From positions 3,410,001 to 3,474,000 of the forward strand of contig NC_070564.1 in the NCBI RefSeq assembly GCF_026914185.1: 64,000 bases of DNA. Reading direction: 5' to 3'. Under the pieces are notes generated by a model that did no database searches, had not been told where the DNA came from, and worked only from the letters and a program-made list of their open reading frames with translations. Positions 53,801 to 62,451 of this stretch are shown here, piece by piece. The position numbers and the translations under genes are program-made. Position 1 is the stretch's first letter. Every line of letters begins with the position of its first letter. This DNA comes from Puccinia triticina (lineage: Eukaryota; Basidiomycota; Pucciniomycetes; Pucciniales; Pucciniaceae).

Positions 53801-54989
53801 GAATTTCTACATCACTATCATCTGAATCTGAATTTTCTGCTTTGTGAGGTGGGGAGTTCACATTAGGTGCTCTGTCAGATTTCACTCTTGTTGAACTGCT
53901 GCTGGCCTGCATATGGGGTGGAGTATCTTTATTCACGCTCTCTTTCACCGGGGGGTTAGGTGATGAGTGTCCAATATTGTTAATAGAATTTATTAATTGT
54001 AAAATTATAGTTTCCAATTTATCTTGTTTTGATGCTGTGTCCGTGGTTTGCTTCTCAAACCTGTTTACTACATCTTCAAATGTGGTAACTTGTGATGTAA
54101 TTTTATCTTTAGTATCATTCTGCAGGGTTCTGAATCGTGATTCTAACAAATTCAATTTCTGTAATATTTCTTGGTTGGTATTTTCTTGGTCTTCAACCAA
54201 TTCTTCAGTTCTAGCCAGGGATCTAGTAACTTGGGTACTCAATATTTCAAGAGCAGAGGGCGCTTCATCAAGCTTCTTATCCATACTCTCCAATTTATTC
54301 AAGATGACAGTAAAGGCATCATCTTCTGAATTTACTTGCTCATCTACACGCTGTGTAACTTTGTGGCACAATTTCTTAAGATCTGAAGATAATTCTTTGT
54401 TACTTTGCGTAATTCTTTCTACAACAAAGTTAAGATTTTCTGTGTACACATGTAGAGCAGTTCTGAAGGGAGTATCTGGATTGTTAACAACATTTGTAAT
54501 ATCTGGGACATTTGATGCGTGTTCAGAACCAGAGTTACTATTACTACTGAAGAAATGGGAGCTATTTAAAGATCTAGGTCCATCTGACGCTCCTGGCGGG
54601 CTATTTTGCCTTGCTCCAGATGTTGATAAGTGCCTTGGAGGGATCTGCCCAGGCGTATCATTTCTTCGTAAATATGACTGCGCCATTGTTGATTGCGCCC
54701 AGTATTCCGCGGGTGTCTGGAATTCACATTTCTCCCCCTGCGTGATTGGGGTCTTGAAGCTGGTCTGCGGCGCTGGGGGCTTCTTAATGGAGAGTGATTT
54801 TGTCTGCGGGACGGCTAGTGGATGAGGAGAGATTCTGAGCTGATCTCCATTGGATTCCAATCTTTTGTCCTCTTCAAAGTGGTTGTTAAACCTTTGAGGT
54901 CTATCATTGCCTGGAAATCCGCCCGGCAATACTTGAGATGCGCTATTATTGCCGCGTGGCTGCTGCGGTTGCGTAAATCCTTGAGCCAC
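50763..54989 (-). CDS. Gypsy C gag-pol polyprotein (gag, protease, RT, RNase H)
   Basis: 1408 codons open; the same frame extends upstream to ATG 55217, interrupted by one TGA at 55023-55025. Approximate residues counted from 54989: S/P/N-rich and coiled-coil gag N-terminus 1-400; capsid 425-600 (NIWYNNRKKEVQGPKDWAFW); zinc knuckle about 628 (CYECGKTGHKSTKC); protease about 750 (CLIDGGAFCSIIS, DGGA instead of the usual DSGA/DTGA); RT entry about 940 (RPYPPALRKASYPASPRSRE), active site YIDD about 1098 (LIIYIDDIIIFSQDW); RNase H from about 1245 (YVDASMEGLGAALH) to KNADGLIRW about 1370. Gag and pol are fused in one frame. It ends in a frameshift before integrase. Role: particle assembly, processing and reverse transcription. 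Confidence 0.94.
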   Translation of the reverse strand: MAQGFTQPQQPRGNNSASQVLPGGFPGNDRPQRFNNHFEEDKRLESNGDQLRISPHPLAVPQTKSLSIKKPPAPQTSFKTPITQGEKCEFQTPAEYWAQSTMAQSYLRRNDTPGQIPPRHLSTSGARQNSPPGASDGPRSLNSSHFFSSNSNSGSEHASNVPDITNVVNNPDTPFRTALHVYTENLNFVVERITQSNKELSSDLKKLCHKVTQRVDEQVNSEDDAFTVILNKLESMDKKLDEAPSALEILSTQVTRSLARTEELVEDQENTNQEILQKLNLLESRFRTLQNDTKDKITSQVTTFEDVVNRFEKQTTDTASKQDKLETIILQLINSINNIGHSSPNPPVKESVNKDTPPHMQASSSSTRVKSDRAPNVNSPPHKAENSDSDDSDVEIPLPTPNRRTTSSTPRNFPTNEEDKAIHKLVLANLPKISEWATFSGKGEYDHYKFIEWIDSLQDDTNAPDQIICSKLNSLFTGPANIWYNNRKKEVQGPKDWAFWKAEIIKKYSSPEWKRKVRDAFRISKFDVHGETGPSEWVTSQVNRIQAVERHLDNQSINDKLLSQLDPKTEYKMRLAIRANDDTSEFINQLESIVNVCKKDKARSKTSRRDNYKDKRPETKEPATPKEMTCYECGKTGHKSTKCPKKISKKISVIQSEDNQLPCDTISISSGESLPSDSDDSDDESASNSNHAITCKADRLISNISIIPKDKAPHNIRKLPVVKPDQVGNMHTTGGTNTTNILCNKYKLKCLIDGGAFCSIISPKLLDTIMPDWKTKLSPVKKEKFYSCNSKLSPLVIITLDIIFPHTRPSVQITVELVVMADFKMKYIILGNDYIINYGIDVINSNGKYFTINGDLLTKFELGITEKFTLEQLECNAVEASKFSNTISDARISPDLTPEQTDKLVSLLHKHKLAFATADEPFGCIKGHEVRINLNTSRPYPPALRKASYPASPRSREALQQHVNELVRMKVLRKVGANENVEVTTPVIIAWHNDKSRMVGDFRALNTYTIPDRYPMPKISEAITQLKNAKFITCMDVLKGFHQNVIHEDSRHLLLIILHMGIYEYLRIPFGIKNAPSHFQRMMDTEFHRELREGWLIIYIDDIIIFSQDWEEHLKKLTIVLERVIKMNMKISMRKCQFGFQELKALGHIVSGLSIAIDMNKVAAVLLKPMPTNLKEVQSFLGFASYYRQHIKDFAKISGPLYQLSSPDTAFEMTTTRVEAFNVMREKLTSAPILFMPDPHKPYRLYVDASMEGLGAALHQIQDFEVPREGVICYISRTLKYSEKRYGASQLECLCLIWALEKLYYYLDGCDFEVITDCIALKSLLGMKTPNRHMLRWQIAIQIWRGSMTIIHRAGNIHKNADGLIRWSLENLPENPAWDGEIAARIMALFPLENDEEKSCILFSFRKL

Positions 54990-55217
54990 GTCTTGTAGCC
55001 CTTCATTCTGTAATAGTAGCGCTCAAACTTCTCTTCCGTCAAGACTGTTAGCAGAAGATGTATTTTTAGTTTTTCCTTTCTTTGTAGCATAAATAATTCT
55101 TTCTACTACAGGTTGTTTAGCAGGTGGGAGAACTGACGCAGGTGGAAATCCTCTGCCTGGGTCTGATGAGTGGGTTCTTCCATTATAACCTCGAGTTCTG
55201 AGAGAAGGAGGAGACAT
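54990..55217 (-). pseudogene. Gypsy C gag N-terminus before an in-frame TGA
   Basis: ATG 55217 opens MSPPSLRTRGYNGRTHSSDP ... SLDGREV and stops at TGA 55023-55025; the following codons (ALLLQNEGLQDVAQGF) run in the same frame into the gag-pol stretch. The TGA is followed by GCG and could derive from CGA. This is the better candidate for the original start. Confidence 0.65.
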
Positions 55218-57069
55218 AATAGAATTATTTTGGTTCAGTAGGTATTTTTTTGTTTTTTTTATTCAGAAAATGTCTTAAGGTGTAATGTACCTGAAGATTT
55301 ATCAGAAATGGCTGGGAAATCTGCGCGCTGATTAGTATCAGTGGTTTCCTCTCTAGCCTCACGGGGTTGCGTGTTTTTGTCCTTAACTTCAAGGGATTGA
55401 AGTTCTGGGGTGAGGGTGTCAAGGTTGGTGGACACTGTACACAATGAAAAACACAAAAATATTAGTATTAAAAAAAAACCAATCTGACGGGAAAAGGGTA
55501 AGGAAAAAGATGTACCTTTCAGATTTTGGATTTTCTGAGTACTTTTAAAGTTATAGTGATTTTGCCGGAAAATCAGTGTAGGAATTTTTTCCTGTCAATG
55601 GAAAGGTCTGAATTTTTGTTGAATGAAAGCTGAGATGGTGGCGCAGAAGTGTATCAACTTGGTTTGTTGATTGCTCAAACGGCGTGGAGTGGAGGTCCTT
55701 TTAAACTCTTGGAACAGCGGTTCTACAAGAGGAGGGAAAGTATTGATGCGCTTGTACAGCACTTTTGGGATCTGTAGGCTAGGTATGTCAATTCTAGTCT
55801 GATCCGCTAGGTTCGCGCGGTTTGATCGGCGGTCTAAGATCGTCTGTAGCTGCTCTAGATCAGGAGCTACAGGTGTTACAGTGATCCTGCTCGAGGGTTG
55901 CGGCTCGAGGGGGGTATGTATGGTAGGTATGCGCCTGTATGCACTCTCTAATTGAGTTAGGTGGAGTGCGTCTAGCGTGTAAATCCCTGTAGATCCTTGC
56001 AGATCCGGGGTAATACAGTAGTACAGTATAATTGAACTGTAATTGAGTTATGTAGATCCTGTATACACAGGATGCGCATGGTGTATGTAGTACCACTTAG
56101 TCCCGCGACCTAATGCGCTCTTGAGTGGGAATGCAGTACAAATCCTTTCCTGCCGTAGGAATGGTAGAGTTTGGAGTCTCACGAAAAAAAACCTAGTAGT
56201 GTAAATTGACCCTTGCGGCTCGATTGGTCTACTCAAAATTTTTGTATCTATTCTCCTTTTGGGGGGAACAAGCGTTCCAGTGTGTTTTCCGCAGAGAAAA
56301 TGAATGAAATTCACTAGAATTTCAATGTGTAGAGTCAACCAAGTGTGTATGATTCAATTTCTATGGGTTTTTGGCAAAATAGAGACAATTTTTCCAGTAC
56401 AAAAAGAGAGAGATAGTCAACAATAGGATGATTTTTTATGGATTTTTCCGGTTTTATAGAAGGAAACAGGGTGAAGAGTCTAGGAAAATGATGAGAAAAT
56501 AAGGGAGAATCTAAGACACAATCACGGGAAATCTAGTTAATGATTTGACTTCTCTTTCTGCGCGTAAGTTGCGGAGGAGGGCCGTCAGAAGTGAAGGGGG
56601 GAAGCGTGGAGTAGGAGGTATGTTCTGTATAAGAGCAGTATTCCTTGTCAAAGGGAGGATATCCAAATGGGAAAGCTGTGAGTTGTGGTTTTCTAACAAG
56701 TTTAGTTTGTTCTTCTTCCACAAATTCTGATTCTTCAGTAGTATCAATAAGTGTACCGTCAGGATGATAGATACAAGTTATCCAAAGAGTACTGTAAGTA
56801 ATCCAGGTACAGGTGTAGTATTGGTCCTCTCCAATCAGTGGGTGGGTTTTTCTGACGTGTTCTTGGACTTCAAGGTTATTAGGGTCTTCCTTTGTGTATT
56901 TCTGTAATTTCAGGAGGTTGGAGTTGGGTTTGAAATTACAGATAATGGTGGTCATTTCTCTTTTAACAACACATTTTGGCGTAAAAATGGTAAGGAAACA
57001 GGTATGTTAGTATGATTATCACGGTTTGGGAGTGAGAATCACGGATAAATAATAGGCCAGACCCCCAAT
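55218..57069 (-). other. Leader of gypsy C and primer-binding site
   Basis: 1.85 kb between 5' LTR and gag, unusually long. Just after the LTR, with a two-base gap, the minus strand reads TGGGGGTCTGGCC (about 57055-57067), a plausible primer-binding site (TGG start, matching a tRNA ending GGCCAGACCCCCA); the tRNA is not identified. A minus-strand open stretch 56955-56533 (140 codons, NLEVQEHVRKTHPLIGEDQY) is unassigned and could be a small extra frame. Confidence 0.5.
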
Positions 57070-58024
57070 TGTCAGCCTGTATGTAACTAACCATGTCTGA
57101 GAGGGTTGTTACTATCAAGATGATGGTGTATATAAGATGCCAAGGATGGGCCAATGGGTTCGTGGTAAGACCTGTAAAAGGTTTCACTCTATCAGTAATC
57201 TTGACTGAGAGGCTTGCTCAATTAAGGCGCATCCAGATCAACACAGGGTGTTAATAGGCATCCAAGGAATAACTCAACTTGGGTTCGTGGTTTTACCTAC
57301 AGAAAGGTAAGGGTAATCAAGAGTTGAGAGTATTCCTGAATTGAATGATGGGTGAGAATGAAAGCACTGTTTAACTATAGTATGGGTTAAACTTTGCTGT
57401 AATAATATTCTGAGGGATAAACAGTCCTGAGGGGTGTGTTTATATAGAGGGGAAAGAGCAGGAGGGAATATGAGGCGCTTGGAGGCACTTCAGGACCAGG
57501 GGGGAACTGGAAGCGCTCACGGGAAGCAGATCCTCATGAGGATCAACATTGGAAATGATCAGGGCAGTGTAATGATCAGCACTGATCCTGGATCAGTAGC
57601 TGTGCACACTAGCTGATCATAACCAATCATTGATTCCATTCAGTGCTCTTTGAATTGGATTACATCATGTATTGTTTATGTAATTATATCATAACCAATA
57701 TATTATGTAAATGGGGACTGAGGCGTAACAGGGGATAAATGAGTGATACCTGTCTTGGGGTATTTCACGTGTACAGTAATATTACAATGTATTGTAATCT
57801 TACTGTTGCACGTAACTTAACTCTCATAACAACAGTACATTATGATAACTGTATTTAACTATGGTTGTCTGTAATGTAATGTATAACAGGAGTACATTCT
57901 TAAGCCTGTATCAAATGATATACATATGTAATAAAGGTGTAAAAGGAATGTACTATATGTAATGTGAACAATTGCAGGTACTTGGTACGTGTAAGGTACT
58001 GTGACCTGTACTCTGTGGCTGACA
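57070..58024 (-). repeat. 5' LTR of gypsy C
   Basis: 955 bp, about 99% identical to 48199-49153; contains the promoter for the minus-strand element RNA by position. Confidence 0.95.
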
Positions 58025-58900
58025 CTCTTGGCGAGCAGGTATACATACACCTGCCCGCGGAGCCTGCTCATCAAGAGCCCCTCGGCGGGCAGGTGCATTT
58101 CTACCTCCTCGGCGAGCAGGCATACATATCCCACCTCGCCAAGAGCCTCTCGGCAAGCAGGTATACTTGCACCTGCCCGACAAGGGGCTCTCGGCAAGCA
58201 GGCTCGGCGGGAGGTGCATGTATACCTGCTCACCAAGAGAAATCCTTGGCAAGCAGGCATACACCTCTTGGCAAGCAGGCATACATATCCCCGCTCGCCA
58301 AGAGCCTTGCCTGCTTGCCGAAAAGGATAACTCTCGGTGAGCAGGTATAAAAACACCTGCCCGCCAAGCCTGCTCGCCAAGAGCCCCTCGGCGGGCAGGT
58401 TCAAGTATACCTGCTTCCCAAGAGGCTCTTGGCGAGGTGGGATCTGTATGCCTGCTCGCCAAGGATTTCTCCCGGCGAGCAGGTATAAATGCACCTGCCC
58501 GCCAAGGGGCTCTTGGTGAGCAGGCTTGGTGGGCAGGTGTATGTATACCTGCTCGCCGAGGTGGGATCTGTATGCCTGCTCACCGAGAATTTCTCTCGGC
58601 GAGCAGGTATACATGCACCTGCCCATCAAGGGGCTCTTGGTGAGCAGGTATACATGCCCTGCTCACCAAGAGTTATCCTTCTTGGCAAGCAGGCAAGGCT
58701 CTCGGCGAGGTGGGATCTGTACCTGCCCGCCAAGGGGCTCTAGGTGAGCAGGCTTGGCGGGCAGGTGTTTGTATACTTGCTCGCCAAGAGTTATCCTTCT
58801 CGGCGAGCAGGGATACATACACCTACCCGCCAAGGGGCTCTCAGCGAGCAGGTATATGTACATGCACCTGCCCACCAAGGGGCTCTCGGCAAGCAGGCAC
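58025..58900. repeat. Palindromic hairpin array, right half of foldback A
   Basis: Continuation of 47850-48198 beyond gypsy C: repeated CTCGGCGAGCAGGTATACAT and its complement with many small variants, followed by CACGCCCTTG and CCCCCGGGGG zones that mirror the left side. Confidence 0.85.
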
Positions 58901-59492
58901 GGTGCACGCTTGTCACGCCTATGTGGGGGCGTACACGCCCTTGCACGCCCTTGATAAAGGCCCCAAGGGCGCGCGGTCCCACACACCCTTTTCAAAGGGG
59001 GTGGGCGTGGGCGTGCCCCCGGGGGACGGGTGTGCATTTATCAATGCCCATTCTTGCTCAGGCAAAGGCTGAGCAGCAGCTGGGCCTGGGCCAAGGCTGA
59101 GCAGCAGCTGAGCCTGGGCCAAGGCTGAGCAGCAGCTGTGCCTGGGACAAAGCTTAGGATCAGCTTGTGAAAATTGCACTAGAGGCTGGATAGCCAGCTG
59201 GAGCAGGTGTCATGTCAGTTGTCATCTAGTGACTACTGATTTTTCCTGGTGCTGCATATATCATTCACATTTGCACAACACCTTTCATCTTTTCCCCCAC
59301 TACTCCTCCTCTCCTCCTCATACCCTACAGGTACAAGTAGTCAGCTCATAGTACTAGTCAGTCTAAGATCATAGTAGAAAAGCCACACCTTTCTTCCTTT
59401 TCTTATTGTTACACTCATCCCCAGTAGTATTAGTCAGGAAGGCAGCTCTTATATCAGCATCCTTGGCATAGCTTACATTAGTACTAGTGTAG

Positions 59493-60411
59493 TTATACAT
59501 TTCCCTTCCCAGCTCTATTCTCCCATTCGAGTAGTTCCACAGCGGCAGGCTGATGTCCAGCGGGCAGAGAATTTGGGTTCAAAGTTGAATCGAGTTGAGG
59601 GGAATCAGCCCAATGGTTTGCTGGGGGTGAAGTTTCCTGAGCAACACTCGGCAGATTATTGTTTTCCAAGCCTGAGCTACCAATGCCTGGGCAAAATTTC
59701 AGCATTTCTCCCTCCTCATCTGATGAGGTTATGATTACAATGCGTCTTCTTGTTTTTTGGGTGCAGTCAGATGGGGAAGCAGACTTTTGATTTACCTTGT
59801 TGACCTACTTCAAGCGCTTGCGTCTATTGAAGTCCTGTCCAGCCAAAAGTATGGCACAATGGGGTTAGGGTGGTTATAAGGATCTTTGGCAAAGAAGTTC
59901 AATACATCTAACTTACGTGGGCTCTCCATTGACGCTGTTGGAAGGCGCTTGCCCAGACGTGAGGCGGGGATTCTAACATCCAGACTAGGCATGGTATGCA
60001 GTGGCGGGTCCATTAAGCTCCGATTGGCCGTGTTACGGTACGGTTGCTGGTCAGGGAGCTTGTTTGCAGCATCTGAGTTGGGTGAAACCTGTTGGGACGG
60101 ATCCGCGCCGGCAGCGGCGGGTCCGCTAAGTTCTGACCAGCTGTGCTACGGTCTGGTTGGTGATGAGCATGCTTGTTTGCAGCATCTGAGTTGGGTGAAA
60201 CCTGTTGGGACGGATCTGCGCCGGCAGCAGCGGGTCCGCTAAGTTCCGACCAGCTGTGCTACGGTCTGGTTGGTGGTGAGCATGCTTGTTTGCAGTCTCT
60301 GAGCTCTCTGGCAACTGCTGGCAAGCATCTGCACCAGGAACAACAATTGGCGCCAGCGGCAGTGGGTCCAGTAACCTCCAATCAGCCGTGCTACGGTCTG
60401 GTTGGTGGTAA
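59493..60411 (-). pseudogene. Tandem-repeat protein gene remnant, 3' part
   Basis: Continuation of 62452-64000 across foldback B: removing the insertion and one TAA gives PAYHQPDRSTADWRLLDP without a gap. Repeats (PIVVPGADACQQLPESSETA) go on, a frameshift occurs near 60230, then SLDVRIPASRLGKRLPTASM ends at a GTAAGT donor (59916-59911). A TAG acceptor near 59807 would join a last exon with SDCTQKTRRIVIITSSDEEG and a stop at 59493. No known domain. Confidence 0.45.
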
Positions 60412-62451
60412 CACCAGGAAAAAAAAGTAGTCAGTTGATGACAACTGACATAACACAGCTCTGGTTTCAGCTCCAAAGCTACTCCATCTGCTAGTTCAGG
60501 GCTGGCTGGCACACAGCTCAGTGCCCATTTTGGCACAGCTGAAGCCTCTAGCTTGCAATTTTCACAAGCTGCTCCTCAGCTTTGTCCCAGGCAAAGCTGC
60601 TGCTCAGCCTTGGCCCAGGCCCAGCCGCCCCTCAGTCTTGGCACAGGACAAGCCACTGCTCAGCCTTTGCCTGAGCAAGAACGGGTGTTGATAAACACAC
60701 ACCCGTCCCCCGGAGGCAAGCCGTCGCCCACGCCCTTTGAAAAGGGCGTGTGGGACCGCACACCCTTGATAAAGGGCAAAAGGGCATGCACACCCCTGTA
60801 TGGGCGTGCGAGGGCGTGCACGCCCCCACATGGGCGTTCACGGGCGTGCACCATGGCTCGTCAAGAGCTCCTTGGCGGGCAGATGCAAGTATACCTGCTC
60901 GCCGAGAGCCCCTCGGCGGGCAGTTACAGATACCACCTCGCCGAGAGCCTCTTGGAGAGCAGGTATACATGCACCTGCTCACCGAGAGCCTTGCCTGCTC
61001 GCCGAGAAGGATAACTCTCGGCAAGCAGGTATACAAACCCCTACCCGCCGAGCCTGCTCACCGAGAGCCCATTGGCGGGCAGGTGCATGTATACCTGCTC
61101 GCGCAGAGAAATCCTTGGCGAGCAGGCATACAGATCCCACCTTGCCGAGAGCCTCTTGGCGGGCAGGTATACATACACCAGCCCACCGAGCCTGCTCACC
61201 GAGAGCCCCTCGGCGGGCAGGTGCATTTATACCTGCTTGCCAAGAGAAATCCTCGGCAAGCAGGCATACATATCCCACCTCGCCAAGAGCCTCTCGGCGA
61301 GCAGGTATACTTGCACCTGCCCGCTGAGAGGCTCTTGGTGAGCAGGCTCGGCGGGCAGGTGCATGTATACCTGCTCGCCAAGAGAAATCCTTGGCGAGCA
61401 GGCATGCACCTCTCGGCGAGCAGGCATTCATATCCCCGCTCGCCGAGAGCCTTGCCTGCTCGCCGAGAAGGATAACTCTCGGCGAGCAGGTATACAAACA
61501 CCTGCCCGCCAAGCCTGCTCGCCAAGAGCCCCTCGGCGGGCAGGTTCAAGTATACCTTCTCGCCAAGAGCCCCTCGGCAGGCAGGTTCAACTATACCTGC
61601 TCGCCGAGAGGCTCTTGGCGAGGTGGGATATGTATGCCTGCTTGCCAAAGATTTCTCTTGGCGAGCAGGTATAAATGCACCTGCCCGCCAAGGGGCTCTC
61701 GGTGAGCAGGCTTGGTGGGCAGGTGTATGTATACCTGCTCGCTGAGAGGCTCTTGGCGAGGTGGGATCTGTATGCCTGCTCGCCGAGGATTTCCCTTGGC
61801 GAGCAGGTATAGATGCACCTGCCCGCCGAGGATTTCCCTTGGCGAGCAGGTATAGATGCACCTGCCCGCCGAGGGGCTCTCGGTGAGCAGGCTCGGCGGG
61901 CAGGTCTGCTCGCCGAGAGGCTCTCGGCGAGGTGGGATCTGTATGCCTGGAGCAGGTGTACATGCACCTGCCCGCCGAGGGGCTCTCGGTGAGCAGGCTC
62001 GGCGGGCAGGTGTTTGTATACCTGCTCGCCGAGAGTTATCCTTGTTGGCAAGCAGGCATACACCATACCCGCCAAGGGGCTCTCGGCGAGCAGGTATATG
62101 TACTTGCGCCTGCCCACTGAGGGGCTCTCGGCGAGCAGGCACGGTGTACGCTTGTGCACGCCTATGTGGGGGCGTGCACGCCCTTGATAAAGGGTGCGCG
62201 GTCCCACACGCCCTGTTCGAAGGGCATGGTCGTGGGCGTGCCCCCGGAGGACAGGTGTGCATTTATCAATGCCCGTTCTTGCTCAGGAAAAGGCTGAGCA
62301 GTGGCTTGTCCTGTGCCAAGACTGGAGGCAGCTGTGCCTGGGACAAAGCTGAGGATCAGCTCGTGAAAATTGCACTAGAGGCTGGATAGCCAGCTGGAGC
62401 AGGTGTCATGTCAGTCAGTTATCATCTAGTGACTACTGATTTTTCCTGGTG
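60412..62451. mobile_element. Foldback transposon copy B (CACCAGG family), complete
   Basis: 2040 bp, ends CACCAGGAAAAAAAAGTAGT and (reversed) CACCAGGAAAAATCAGTAGT, 3-bp duplication TAA (60409-60411, 62452-62454). Same build as copy A but uninterrupted: TIR, one or two CAGCTGCTGCTCAGCC units, GGGCGTGCACGCCC-rich zone, then about 1.2 kb (60870-62140) of CTCGGCGAGCAGG hairpin units, and the mirror image. Inserted within a coding repeat of a minus-strand gene. The many short open frames through the array are by-products of stop-poor repeats. Best reference copy of the family here. Confidence 0.92.

Larger units (their letters stand above)
48199..58024 (-). mobile_element. Ty3/gypsy chromovirus C, full length and young (minus strand)
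   Basis: 9826 bp with two 955-bp LTRs that differ at about 11 positions by my count (about 99% identical). LTR ends TGTCAGCC/GGCTGACA. Flanks CTCTC (48194-48198) and CTCTT (58025-58029) are probably a 5-bp duplication with one change; both flanks are the same hairpin array, so the insertion site is clear. Minus-strand order: LTR, primer site, 1.85-kb leader, gag-pol, integrase, chromodomain, polypurine tract, LTR. A few stops and frameshifts break pol, so this copy is probably not autonomous. Confidence 0.95.
47084..59251. mobile_element. Foldback transposon copy A (CACCAGG family), split by gypsy C
   Basis: Left end CACCAGGAAAAAAAAAAATA, right end (reversed) CACCAGGAAAAATCAGTAGT, with a 3-bp duplication CTG (47081-47083, 59252-59254). 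Without the 9.8-kb gypsy insertion the element is about 2.3 kb. From each end inward: TIR with a small GTCAGTTG..CAACTGAC palindrome; subterminal CAGCTGCTGCTCAGCC repeats; a GGGCGTG/CACGCCC zone; then an array of palindromic units built on CTCGGCGAGCAGGTATACAT (47850-48198 and 58025-58900). The two halves are mirror images. No open frame of its own. Confidence 0.9.

Noticed and set aside
53977..54825. 282-codon plus-strand open frame
   Set aside because: It is antisense to the gag part of gypsy C, which has clear domain evidence on the minus strand.
60870..62140. Regular repeats that could suggest a CRISPR array
   Set aside because: Units are palindromic variants without unique spacers, the region is inside a transposon with inverted ends, and the genome is eukaryotic.
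57859..62262. Many 60-250 codon frames on both strands rich in R, A, G, P
   Set aside because: All lie in the stop-poor hairpin arrays of foldback A and B and show the same repeated peptide in shifting frames.
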